Source: Elysia chlorotica (Eukaryota; Mollusca; Gastropoda; Plakobranchidae). From it: a DNA stretch of 64,000 bases. Numbering within the stretch: the first letter of the stretch is position 1; the number at the start of each line of letters is the position of its first letter. Below, piece after piece: positions 1 to 13,141 of the stretch. The stretch lies in NCBI GenBank assembly GCA_003991915.1, contig RQTK01000212.1, positions 520,021 to 584,020 of the forward strand. Reading direction: 5' to 3'. The notes under the pieces were generated by a model. The model was not told the origin of the DNA. It searched no databases and saw nothing but the letters and a program-made list of their open reading frames with translations. The position numbers and the translations under genes are program-made.

Positions 1-584
1 AAAATTCTTTAAAAAAGTCAAACACAAAAAAATAACGAAAGAATATGGAGTTTAAACCATTCCATGAGCAAAAGAACAGCTATCAACAACTAGAAACTTT
101 TTAGTCAAGTATTAATTTGTTATTGGCCATTGACATTTTATTAACAATATCATAATGGTCGAGGTGACAAGGCACAACTTTTTGAGTCTTTTCCCACAAA
201 TAGAGTATGCAATAAATGCAGCTGATTTCATATGTACGTATCTGCAGAATATATAAAATAATTATAGGGCCCTAATAGATTTAGGCTACATGTATAAAGA
301 TCTTTGGAACTAATATTAATTCTGGGATAAATACGTTTGATTGTATGTATATTGCATGCACATTGTAATACATTATGGACCTTTCATAACAATTAAAAAT
401 GTGATAACATGATCTTCTAGATGCTTTGTATCGTAGTTACAACTATTTTGTTTAGATTACGAGGCCAGGCCAATAATTAATATTAATCACCACTGTATAA
501 AATAAAAAACATTAATTGTATGTGAACTCATTAAGCCCTCATGTTCGTTCCATGTTTTGACATATGTTTTAGATAGATCTATAA

Positions 585-3500
585 ATGGAAAGCGGGCATT
601 TTTTTCGTTGTCCGTCATTTTTTGTGAATTTATGGGCTGCACACTGCTGTTGCTCGAGTTTAAAGAGTTGTGGTAAGCAATTCTGTATCTTACCAGTATG
701 CTTTACAAATGATCTGAATTTGAATTTTATTAAATTTTTTATTTAAACACTGGTATGTATAGTGTGTTCGACCTCACCGTTTCATTTATATTGGGCAATT
801 TACTTGGCTAACGCATATATATATCATTTTATTTTTTTCAGCGATTGATACAGAATTTACAGGACTGTGTTACGATGACTCTTGCAAGCCCAGGTCTGTT
901 CCATGACTGGTAACCTATTTTAAAAAAAGGAAAAGTTTTTCACATTTTTGTTTTTTGTGTGTTATCAACAAATATATTGAATTTATGGAGATGAGAGATG
1001 TGGAGGCATTGTTATTATCAGTTCATTTAAAACCATAGGAACCATATATATGAAATGCATCAAGGCCTCTACAAACCTTTTCTCTGTTCTCGCGCACTAA
1101 GAATATTTAATAGTAAGTCTAAGAAAATTCATTCTTTCCTCATACAGGTACTTACCATCCATTTCAAATCTCATTTACTTTCCAGCCCCTATTTTGCATT
1201 AGCATTTTCATTGCCAGTGTCAACTTTTATTGACAGTAATAAATACCAACTGCTGCTGTCACTGTTTTGTTAAGTTAATGTGTGGTTACATATTAGTTTG
1301 AAGAAAAAAAAACCTACACAACTTCCCATTACGTCATTATAAATAATAAATTACTATTGATATTGCAAAAGCGCTTCTTTTGTCTAAATATCCCAAGATT
1401 ATCCTTGACATATAGGATATAAAGTGTATTGGTAATAGTATTAATTATTACACATGTCTCATTTTCTTGTGTGTTGTTTCTTCTGAAAACTTTGCATGTA
1501 TACACCGACAGATAAGATTATGTTATTTGCATTTTTGGGTATACAAGTGGTAATAGTAAGAGGAGAAAATAAATTTATTGTGCTCATGTCAAAGGAAGTA
1601 GAAATTTCAAGCTTTAACACAAAAGTATAAGATTTTATCGTATTCCTGAAAATAGAAAGGTTTTTCTACTCTTCATTAAATTGATGCAGGGATATCAAGT
1701 TTCAAGAATGTTTCAAATTTATGTTTTTAGTTTGTTGTCATATTTTTTTACAGCTTATTTGACAACAGTAAGCAACGCTATACAAAGTTAAAAAGAAGTG
1801 TGCAGAACTTTACACTCTGCCAAATAGGTAAGTCAATTTAAAGGGAAAGAAACATTATTTTGATCTAAGGAAGATAAGACTGAGCTTTAGCAATAATATT
1901 ATTAGTCGGTGTTTAAATTCTAACAAATTTTTTCTTGAATTAAAAAATAAAACCAGATTAAATTCCATATGGAATTATTGGAAATTAAATATTGCTTATC
2001 GTCACTGTTCTACGATTTTGGCATAAGTCATTTTTGCTACTTTTTAGATAAAAAAATAAAATGTATTTCATTATTTCTGCTTCATATTAGACACAAGTTT
2101 CTAACACTATATAAAGCAAAAGCATATTAGCACATTCTCAGTCTGAAAGTTTAGTTTAGATAGATCTCATTTTCACCTTTACAACAATATATCACATGCA
2201 TTTTGGCATAAGTTTCACTCATGTGATTATTGTAGCATTGTGGTGTTTTAAGAAATATAAGTGATTGAATTACAAGGAGCCTGTTTATCATATTCAAGAA
2301 GCTTTTTTTTTTTTCAGGAATTACAACATTCAAAGGCAATGTGTCAGAAAACAGGTATGTAAGACTTGGTTCTCTAGAGTTTTACATTTCCGTCCTCTTT
2401 ATTTTATCCACACTGCTCCTAGACGTCTTCATGTTCCTATTTAAAGGACTGTCTGTCTTGAAGTTACTGTTCAGTTAAAGTGTTTTTGTTTTGTTGTTTT
2501 TTTTGTGTGTGTGCATTTATTATCTAAATCTCAGGAAATGTATCTGTAGCACTGTTGTTGACAGATAAAAAATACTACATGTATTTTTATTCTTTTTGAT
2601 GGATCTTTTTTGAAGGACAGAGAATTAAGTTTTTGTTACGTTTTTTTTTTTTCAACTTAAAAGAGTTGTTTACTAGATAAATTACTTATTTTATATTCCA
2701 AACAGGTATTTTGCAGAAACCTACAATTTTCAACTGTGTCCTCTTCCCTTGACCTACAATTTTCAACTGTGTCCTCTTCCGTTGGGTACTTGTGATCCCA
2801 GGTTCTCCTTACAGGTAAAGCTTCACATTTATCTGTGATGCTAATTTTCAGCACCTTTACGGATTTTCAGTTTTAAAAAAGTTTGCAGGTCAGAGTTCAG
2901 TAAAAATATGTGTTGGCATTGTGTCTTTTGATTAAATATATATTTATATAAGATTAAAAGTTCATTCAAAAAATATAAATACAATTGGCCACACTGATTT
3001 TATTTTGTAGTTCAGGGGTGGGATAGAGAGAGGGAATTTACTTTTATATAAGAAGGAGGGAGTTGAGGGGCAGCTTCCTCTGAATTATATAAAATAAAAA
3101 GCTAACGGTGAGTTTGACTGACAACAAAGAAATAAAATTAATGAAACTAGTTTTTATTTTATTAATAGTTCTCATTAGCTAATGAAAAATCAAACCATTC
3201 TTCAATTCAAACTTTAAAAAAAATTAGAGTTTGATATTTCATTAGCTAATGAAAAATCAAACAATTGGCCACACTGATTTTATTTTGTAGTTCAGCGGTG
3301 GGATAGAGAGAGGGAATTTACTTTTATATAAGGAGGAGGGAGTTGAGGGGCAGCTTCCTCTGAATTATATAAAATAAAAAGCTAACAGTGACTTTGACTG
3401 ACAACAAAGAAATAAATTTAATGAAACTAGTTTTTATTTTATTAATAGTTCTCATTAGCTAATGAAAAATCAAACCATTCTTCAATTCAAACTTTAAAAA

Positions 3501-6500
3501 AAATTAGAGTCAGGATCAATCTCAAAAAGTGTCAGTTTTCAGTGATAGAAAAAGATCCTCTTCTCTTGATTTGGGGTATTTCTTTATTTTAATTAGTGTT
3601 GATGGAACGCATTTAAACTCCAGTTTTAACGGATGAGGTTAGATTTTCATCTTTTCATGAATGCCCTGTCGGATATTAGTAATTTTTTAATTTTGAAAAT
3701 ACATTGTGTGACTTTAAGAAATTTTTTTACACACATATTAGTTCATGTCATAAACGACTTTTTTTCTTTCTTTTTTACTTCCTTTAACAGGCATCAAGCA
3801 TTTGTTTCATGACAAAGCACAATTTTGATTTTAACAAGGTAAGATGATATCATGTATTTAACTACGTTCACCATATGTATACCTTTGACAAGTTTCATGC
3901 ACCGATCAGTATAATTTTGGTGGATATTGGAAAGAATGCCCATGGACTTGTTTCAAGGATTTACGACCCTGGAGCATATCCTAAAATCTATCAGAGGCAC
4001 CAAGCTCTGTGTTTCTCTGTCTGACATGTATAAAAAACATAATATTTAATATAAAAAAAAAGTAGGTTTACAATCATCTTATGCGGTGTGGTGCTTTTCT
4101 AATCTACTGTTGTGTGAAAAGCCAACATATTTATTTTACTATAAAGAATGTATTATATGTATTTATATTGCATAGTGAAGTTTTCCAATGTGTTGAAGCT
4201 CAATATCAGATTGATATTTAAAAAAAACAACAACAAATTTTTATATACTTTTAATTTTTTTTTTTTTTAACAACTGAGACATAGCTTAGACAGCCTATTC
4301 TTGTCATAAAGAATTCATCTACCTATTAATATTTGTGTTGCTTTTTGTCAGTGGCTCTATGAAGGCATTCCCTTTCTAAACCAAGTTCAGGAGCAACAGG
4401 TCAGAGTTGATTTGGAAAGTGGCCTTCCCTATAGTGGTATTGATGGGTATGTTAGTAATGCTCTCCCATTGGTTTTGATAGCTATTTTAGTAGGACTCTT
4501 CTATATATATATATATTTTTGTTTGTTTTGTTTTTGTATCTTTATGTAGGAAGACGCAATATTTTTTGTTAAATCATAACAATGAAATTTATAATAATAT
4601 TTAAGAATTAATGATGTTTTGTATTGATTTTTATTTCCAAAATTTTTAGCTAAATTTTTACCAGTAGTTAAAAAAAATGATGAGCTAACATAATTTGTCA
4701 ATACAATACCATTCTTTTTGAAAGGCGTATCTAAAATTGGGAATTGTGGTAAATCTCTAAAACCATATAATCCTTTACTTGAATGTTTTTTTTTTCCAGT
4801 GATGTTAATGAAAATAAGATGCAGGAACTTTGCTCCTTTGTTGCCTCATGGTTGCCTTCTGCTGGTGCTGGGGACTCGACGATGATTCCGTTAGAACAAG
4901 GTCGATTCATTTACGCTATGATGCATTAACATATCTCTTTATCTGTCCATGAGTTTCAGTTTTTGAAGATTGTATGAGTACTCCTGGTTTTAAGTAGATA
5001 AACTGAGCAAACTCATTTTTCAATATTGATAACGTGTTTATCTTTACCAGTAGATTAAAAACTTTGCTATTAAAAGATATTACCAATCAGTAGATAAAAT
5101 AATTATGTTATAATTTAACATTGTGTTTTAATAGTTTTGTATGCTCTTTATGCTGCGTCATGTATGGCATTTTCAATGTCTTCCACTCTCATAGTGCGCA
5201 GCAATAGACTAAATCTTTAAATGACATGAATTGTGTGTTTCAAAAAAAAAAGAAGATCCTAATTTAAAAATATTATGATTGTTGTAAAGAAAAATCAGCT
5301 GGTTAAGATCAGAATTTTAGTTTGTTTTTTAAGGTTATTCTAGCTGTAGGAAATTCGGAATGAATTTTGTACTGTAAGTTCCTTTTTTTGTCTCTGCTAG
5401 ATGAGCCAGTAACAGCAAAATGCATTTACCAGGCAGACTTAAGGAAACGGTTCTCACAAATATGGACTTCTTTAGATCCGTTTGGTCAGGTAACCTTTTC
5501 AAAGTTCTAGTGTGAACTAGTTTGCTTCTCAAATCATTAATTATGAATATTTTCTTATTAGTTTCTAAATCAATTGAAAGGGAAATCCTTGATCATACCT
5601 ATTTAAATAAATATATTAACTGTAAAGTTTTGCATTTGAGAAAAATATAAAATACTAAAAGGGTATGTACTTTTATTTTAATGTCCAAATTTTGTAAAGT
5701 TTATAAACTATTTTAGAATACTTTCCCCCCTTTTATTATAAGTATAAGAACCTCAGCCATCCACTTTATCATATTTTGACATCATGTAACTTTTAAACCC
5801 CCTAGCAGAAAATAAGTTCAAATAAAATGAGCAGTTTGTCTTAATGGAATACCTTTGACCATTCTTGAATATCTTTTAATAATTGTGTTTCAAAAAACTT
5901 TGATTCATTTTCAAAAACATAATCTGAATCAATAGAGTGTTGATCACAGTGGGTGAAAGCAATAAAGAAACAGAAATGAAAATGTCTCCCTGTAGGATCT
6001 TCTTGGGGAACCTAAACATTAAATAAAGAGGAAGATTTTCGACAGGCCAGTTTATGATGAAAGATTCTTTTTCTTCTAAATTTGAACTTAAAATATCTTT
6101 TTCCAACTCTGAGGGGTAAAAAGTCCTAAGATAAGTGACATTAAATCTACATCTTAAAATCATTTTGTCCTGTTGCTGTAGGTGGTGGTGAAGAGGTTGG
6201 AACCGGATGAGCGAGAGAGTCTGGAGCTACGATTCAAAGGCTCTGACAAACTGCACCAAGAGCAGTAAGTGGAAACAGGCTCAGTTATTGCTGTTCATTA
6301 TGCATTTTTGCTTTAAATGGCACATTATATTTCTATATTGTCTTCTTTAGTATCCAACAAACGAAGAAAACTGTGATCAATGACTCATGTCTTTTATTTA
6401 GTGTAAAAAAAAAAATTGTGAATAACAACAGTGTCTTTTACTTATTTGCTTTTGTTCAGGTATATTCTTGAGCTGTTGGGTTTTACCAGGATTTTCCGAC

Positions 6501-7093
6501 TGCTGACCAAGGTTACAGCTGTAAGCATGAGTACTTTAAAGAATTTGTTTGAATTCATTATTGGGCTGTTTTCTTCTACTGTGTGCTAACTTTATATACA
6601 GTCAACACTGCTTCAAGTGACATACCCATAATAAACATTGTATGGTGTAAAAAAACACAAGCTTATGCACCCTTTTTATTGGAGTGCATTAAGAGTTTAG
6701 GAAAGGAATAAAATTTACTTAATTCGTTATCAGTGAAAGAAGCAGTATATACTGTGTATTATGAAAGTTCAAATGGATGTACTATTATGTTCATTGTTAC
6801 TTTTAACCAAAATTCATATAGCCTGTACATCTTTACATAAAATGATGAAGAAAAATCATGTCTGTATGCAACATTAGAAAAAAAGTTTCTTTAAAAGAAA
6901 AGTTCCATTGCAATGAAACCCCCAGAAAATGTATATGATTGATACCATTGCCAGCCTCAGTCTGTGTTTCTATTCTTTTTATCCCCAGCCCATTGTGGGG
7001 CATAATCTGTTAATGGACTTGATCTTCATGTATGAAAAATTTCATAAACCCTTACCAGGTATATCACCTCAAAGTTGTTTGTGTGCGTGTGCC

Positions 7094-7128
<35 letters not shown>

Positions 7129-10100
7129 GTCTGTCTGTCTGTATCTGTCTGTCTCCCTCTCTTTCTGTCTGTCTGTCTCTGTCTCTGTCTCCCTCTCTTT
7201 CTGTCTGTGTCTGTCTGTCTGTCTCTCTCTCTGGCTCCCTCCCTCCCTCCCTTCATGGTTATCTATACTACTTGTATTAAAAGTTATTGTTAATATAGCT
7301 TTATATCTTGAATTCATTTCAGTATAAATTCACATGTTAAAGTTTCAATCTTTATCTTATCAACAGTGAAGCACTTTTTTTTCTTCTAATTTGTCAATGT
7401 TTGAAAATAAAATTAAAATCCAATTGTCATAATTATGTTTCCCTTTTTAGTGTTTTTGCTGTAAATATTATTTTTTCTTCAGAATGTTACTTTCAGTTCA
7501 AGAAAGACATCCACAAGTTGTTCCCAAACATATTTGACACAAAACATATTGGCCACTGTTTAAGGAATGTAAGTCTTTTCTTGTACTCTTTAAAGGAAAT
7601 GAACTATCTTCGAATATGTTAAAGAAAAACTTTACTTAAACATTTATTTTCTATCGAAATAAAGAAGAGAAAAATCATAAAGGTCCTAGCCTTTTTTATT
7701 TGTTTAGGTCCTTATGTTTTTTTCTTTGAGACATGGTCATCCCCAGTTATAACTATCAAGATAATACAGTTTAATTTGTAGTATTTTATCAAAGAGACAT
7801 AATTTCTATTTAGTTTTAAGTTGGTCAAGCAATCTTTACACCTCAGTTGCATGTTTGTGGTATTTTATTCCTACGAAGTTCCAAAAATTACTCTAAGTGG
7901 CAGTTGATATTACTCTGAGACAAAATTTAAGTTGGCAGGTCTGTACTTACATATTTGTTGATGTACTTGATTCTCAGAGACTGGAGCATTTAAATCTTCA
8001 ACCTGCGAGAGATTTGCAAGACTTGTACAACATCCTTCATAGGTAAACTATGTCTGGTCACATAAAACTGTGTCAGAACTAATAAGATGAACATTGTGGC
8101 TGAAACTAAAACTATTCAATAGTGAAATGAGGTCAACAGTTTCCTATAAGTATATTGGATATGAAAAGCATAATAATTTAGTTTTTTTCATGAATTTGTA
8201 GTTGATATTGAAAATTTGAAAGTAAAGATAATCTTTAATCAGCATAATTTTTTAAAATCGTGTAATGATTGTGTCAAATATCTCTCAAATATTACAAAAA
8301 AATATATATATAACAGTTAAAAAAAATCAACGTTTTTGTTTTTTTCCCCTTTGGCTCCATATGCAGTAAATCAGTAATGAATATGACACTGCTGCAGCCC
8401 TCAGTGGTCAGAGCATGTTCTGATGAAATGAAAGGTTAGTGATAGTTTTGGTGTCCTCAAAGTTTTTCTAATTTTCTGTTGCTTTTTACTAGTAGCTATC
8501 AATTTATTTATAGTTTACTGAAAATACATATGATAAAAGTATCCCTTTGTTGGCCAGGATAGGGAAGCCACAGAATCTGTGATTGAAAACAATGAAACAA
8601 CAGACACAAAAAAATTTGCAATTTAGAGCATACAACGAGTTGGCTTGTAAAGGAATCACATGTGAATCTTGTATAACGCCTCGTAAATTTGCTTTGAGTT
8701 GTCATTACCCCTGTGTTTGATGTATTAAACCCACATATTTTTTAACAAGATAACATTGTAAACAATAAGCAAACAGAATTACGTAAAACATACAAGTTTA
8801 ATGTTGCAGATCTTATTTCATTTGTAATTTCTTAATATCAGATTATTTAATAAATCTGATCAATTCTTCCTCTTACTTTTACGAGTTAACAAATTTTCCT
8901 TCCTTTCTGTTCTATCATCAGAGCAGGTTCACCAAGCAGGCTATGATGCCTTTCTATGTGGCTGCTGTAAGTTACTGTACTGCTCACATAATTAAATAAC
9001 TTATGGTTTGGTGTTTTACCTTTTTCAGAGTTTCACTGGCTATGGGCAAAGTTTTAATAAACAATTTTTTAAAAACTATCCTATGTGTAAAAATAATTTA
9101 AAATTGCTAGAGGCAGAGGATTGTATTTATATCAGGTAACTAAGAAACGTTATGCAAGTGTTGTTGTTTTTTAACTTTAACTGCAGGAACGCAATTTTAA
9201 TCTTAGTATTATCTTCATTACAGCACAATCAGTATTTTCTCTAAAAAATCTAAAATTATGAAGAATTTAATATTCCTGATAAAGATTTTATGCATTATCC
9301 TTAATGACTTAAATTAAACATCATAGATAAATGTCGATAAGACATTTTTTCAATTTCTTTGAACAAAATAAAAATGATTTATGAATTTAGATGATCATAA
9401 TGATGTTGATAACATGGCCTATTTTTTCTTACTTGTCAGCTTTTCTTCGCATTTGCCATTTGCTTCACTTCAGAAACGTCAAGTAAGTTTGATATTTTCA
9501 TAGAACACTCTAAATAAGAATTAGTTAAAACATAACTGTAAAAAGTGGGACTTTTCTGATTTGTAAATTACGAAAGCCATACTGAAGTTACTTTTTTTGT
9601 CTAAAATTTATCATTTGATCCACCCATTAAAAGATGACACATAACAAAGATTCTTAACAAAACTTTTGAAATATCAGCTAGAAGAGAGATGCAAACGTGT
9701 GTGTTGCTAAAAACATCTTCTATTCTAGCAAAAGGTTTTGGTGATGTTTCTAGCAATCTTTATTTTATTTTTTTTAAATTGTCTCAACAAAAAGATGCTA
9801 TTGCTTTCAAGAAATACTCAATATGAAGTACATATATATGCATTTACGCTATTTCTTTTAAATAATAACATTATGGGCCATTCGAATATAATAATACATC
9901 CTAGAGGGGGGGATGGGGGATCATTGGCTGTTTAAAAAATAATGTTAAGAGATGTGCAATATGGGGAGGGGGGTGTAATTATATATTTGAAATGCCCCAT
10001 ATGTATTTTTAGTGACTTACAACCCATTCTTATTTTTTATTGAAATATTCATACAAATCTTTAATATTTTTATATTTATTTCATTTGCGCCATTTGGTTT

Positions 10101-13100
10101 TTAAATGTATCTTAATACCAGTGTTTATCTATCTTGCTTTGTAGCTTATGTAACCGCAATGACAATTTGCCTTCGATGAGCAATGAAAGTAATCTTAACT
10201 TAAATATAAGAATTGCTAAGAACTGCTTATTGATGAATTTTACAGTTTTGGTTATAAGTTATAAAGTTTTAACTGTTGAGTGAAATGGAAGATAATGTCT
10301 GATATGTATATAATATTATTTGTGCTTGGTTTTATGGAAGCATGGTAGCTCTGGGGTTGGAGTTTCAGCTTCAGGAGGACCAGGTTAAGGAGTCTGTTTA
10401 CTTACTAGTTGGGCAGGTGTGAAAATACATTGTAATGTGAAATTCCGGGTATCCTGTTATGAGGTCCCGTGAGGACATTGCCTAGTTGCTGACGTCAGAA
10501 GTAAAAAAAAAAGAGCCTTTTCCTTTACTTGTTTCTTTTTTTTTTCCAGCTCAATGGACGTGAAGGCCTGCCCATTTCAAGCTTACCTGACGACTGTCAC
10601 AAGTTTCTGCAATTGTGTGAATGTCATTAGGGCAATGGTTAATTATGTGGTAAGAAATAACATTTTCTGGCAGTATTTTGTTTTCATTAGTATTGTTGAT
10701 TGTTTTGATACCTTTTAATGATCATGTCTAATCAATCCTTTCTACATTATATTTCAGATTTCTTTTTTGTCCATGTTATAAAAAACAACACAAGGAAAAA
10801 ATGCACAAAGAGAAACATGTCAATAAAAAAAGCTTAGATGTACAAATTACCTCCATTTTAACCCTCCCTTTCATCTCCATAGAAAAGTTAAGTTGGATAA
10901 GCATATAATTTTATTGAAAAAGAAAAGTGATGGGTGAAATTCATCTCAGTATTATTGGCAGCTGATATTCTGCATGGGAAACATGATAAACATTGTATTT
11001 ACAGTGAACACCACCAGATATTTCAGAATTTTGTGGACTAGAAAGTGTTGAAGGATACTTGGTATTTACCTTAGAGATTTTGGAATATGAAATTTTCTTA
11101 CAGGCAGGAATAATACAAACAGTGGCCTGATTTTTTTTCATCGGTCATTTAAATTTTTTACATTTTTTTTTAACTTTAGGATTGGAGTCTAGGATATACT
11201 TTTAAGTTAAATCAATAATTAAGAACTAAAAAATGGGCTGTATTGTAAAATTTTCATATTATTTCTTAGTGCTTTTTTAGCTAAAAATTTAGAGTTGACC
11301 AGTTTCCTGTATTTAGTTTTCTATGGTTCAAATCAGAAACTTGATGGTGATGAGCCACCGTGTCAACGGCCCCCGTTAATTCATGTGGAAGTTGTACGGC
11401 CGGGAGACAGGCTGCTTGCTCAGCAGGTGAACAACATCATTAACTCAACGGGGGCACTATTTTTAGAGTTTTTCCAAAATTCATATCGTATCATTTGAAC
11501 AAATAAAGATAGAATGAAAAATTTTGCAGATTTGAAAACTTCAGAGTTGTATCTTTCAAATAAAAATCCCACTGTGTACATGTACCTGATGCGGATCTGT
11601 TGGTATGTCTAGCGATGTCACAGATTTAGTCAAATAGCAGTTCAGACTTAACATAAGAATGTGTTTCATTACCAGGTTATCACAGTGATGATAAAATGAG
11701 TAAAAGCAAATCAAAATAATTGAAAAACGAACTGTATCAACATATCTTAAACTTGAAACTTATGACACGAATTGAATATATTTATCATATAATTAAAAGA
11801 TAAAAAATATATCCACAGTTGGCAGGATGGTTTTCCATGTATGGTACAGTTGACATCCAGATGATCAACCAGAAGCAAGCAGTTGTGGCCACAGGAAACT
11901 TCATGACGTTTGTACCCTTTTCTGCTATATTGCTACACATTTTTTAATTTTTTAAAACATAAAGGCAGATTTCTTAATTTATTAACTTTATGTATAATTT
12001 TTAATAGACTTCAATAGAATTTCATCTGGAAATAAAACAAAGTGATTGAAATTCAAAAATAGAAAGAATGTTGAAGTAGTAAAATAACATTAGTGAGTAT
12101 TAAGTATTTCTGATGATGCCATTATTTTTTTAATGAGACAAGTTTTCCATTTTTAGTGAAACCTAGTCTTTTTTTTTGTTTTTTTACCAAGATCTGTTCC
12201 ACACACTTCTGTGTGTTTTTTAATGTCAGTGCTCTATGTATATGCCATACTTTTTTTTTAAGGGCAAAGAGTGATGGCCTCTGAGCTTGAATCTTAGGTA
12301 CAAATTTTGTTCACTGATCTTTGGTCACACAAGTTTGTAATCTCATAACTTTCATGATAGGCAATCATATGTTACTCTTTTACAGAGCAAGAGACATCAT
12401 ATACCAGTTCAGGGGACACACATTTATCAAGGTCTCAAAGTACAAGTTCTGGGAACACTCGCCACTCGGACAGAAAGTTGTCATGTGAGTTCAGTGTTTC
12501 CTTAAGTTGCAGTCGTGGTTTCAGTGTTTCAAGGAAATAAATTGAGTGGGCTTGTAACAATAATCATGAAATAACCACTTTTTGTGTGTTAAAGGTAGGG
12601 AGTATCAAGGGAATATATTCAGGAGCAACACAGACTCCATCAGAAACAATTATCTAATGTGAATGCAAAATGTTTGCCAAATCAGAGGAGTGTATTAAAT
12701 CAAAAAAAAGAGGGAGGAGAGTTAAAAAAAATCCACATACTAAAAGTATGACTCTTGACAGGTATATTCCAATAAATCATTTCCCATACTGCATTGATTT
12801 TGTTAACTTACAAGTAGTGTCACACCAAAGCTTATTGATTATTTGTAATTATTGTGTTGTTTCTGGAGCTTTACTAGAGTAAATGAATATTTTCCATTAC
12901 TTGTGAAGGCACTTTGTTAATTTTAAATTGGTTGGTAAGAATTTTATTTAAAAAGAATTTAGCTAGATAAGAATAGCTGTGTTGAGTCTTTCTAACATTG
13001 GAGATTTTAAATTTTAGATAAACATCTATCTAGTGATTGTTTTGAGTTCCCGAAAACATACAATTTTCTTTGCTCCACAGAGGCTCCCTAGTTTTGGCCA

Positions 13101-13141
13101 CAGGATCCTGTATACTGCTGCTGGTGAATGCTTTAAAATAG
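585..13141 (+). CDS. PNLDC1: PNLDC1, PARN-like 3'-5' exoribonuclease (pre-piRNA trimmer), 23 exons
   Basis: Exons read by splice sites: 585-672 (tentative first), 842-893, 1754-1827, 2318-2354, 2706-2814, 3791-3838, 4352-4446, 4800-4900, 5401-5489, 6182-6264, 6460-6520, 6989-7058, 7483-7568, 7978-8042, 8367-8434, 8922-8966, 9440-9482, 10145-10188/9, 10550-10649, 11337-11426, 11819-11907, 12386-12484, 13081-13141; about 565 aa, close to the family length. The DEDDh set is visible: AIDTEFTGL (D, E), GHNLLMDL (D), and VHQAGYDAF (H and D). [16 protein letters not shown] and KFWEHSP match PNLDC1 rather than PARN, and no RRM is present. The last exon gives a hydrophobic tail ([17 protein letters not shown]), fitting the known C-terminal anchor that places PNLDC1 at the mitochondrial surface, where it trims PIWI-bound pre-piRNAs. 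Oddities: a 33-bp in-frame duplication in exon 2706-2814, and a junction at 10188/10550 that needs one extra base to stay in frame. The N-terminal exon is phase-compatible with a good donor but shows no family similarity. Identity is confident; the start is not. Confidence 0.9.
2719..2784 (+). repeat. 33-bp in-frame tandem duplication in PNLDC1 exon
   Basis: Two adjacent 33-bp copies (2719-2751 and 2752-2784) differ at one base (CCC versus CCG codon). Each encodes [11 protein letters not shown], so the protein carries this 11-residue segment twice before [14 protein letters not shown] and PNLDC1 have one such segment here, a beta strand of the nuclease core. Confidence 0.95.
2981..3510. repeat. 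Intronic tandem duplication, period 280 bp
   Basis: The block starting ACAATTGGCCACACTG at 2981 recurs at 3261 with only a few substitutions. Each copy is about 250 bp and ends in a run of A followed by TTAGAGT. A short motif containing ATTAGCTAAT recurs near 3172, 3239 and 3452. The duplication lies wholly in the PNLDC1 intron between 2814 and 3791 and contains no coding exon. Confidence 0.9.
7087..7250. repeat. (CTGT)n/(CT)n microsatellite in PNLDC1 intron
   Basis: CTGT repeats grade into CT-rich and CCCT-rich sequence just downstream of the 6989-7058 exon donor. Long open frames on both strands here are low-complexity artefacts of the repeat. Confidence 0.9.
10340..10500 (+). repeat. Degenerate tRNA-derived SINE fragment
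   Basis: The stretch contains diverged pieces of the SINE body seen more clearly at 56870-57095: CTAGTTGGGCAGGTGT, AATGTGAAAT, a GGTATCC element, and a terminal TTGCTGACGTCA. It lies in the PNLDC1 intron immediately upstream of the 10550 exon and may contain the explanation for the unresolved junction there. Confidence 0.45.

Noticed and set aside
585-13141. PARN rather than PNLDC1
   Set aside because: No RRM or long basic C-terminal tail follows the nuclease domain; instead there is a C-terminal membrane segment, and the [14 protein letters not shown] and KFWEHSP regions fit PNLDC1 better.
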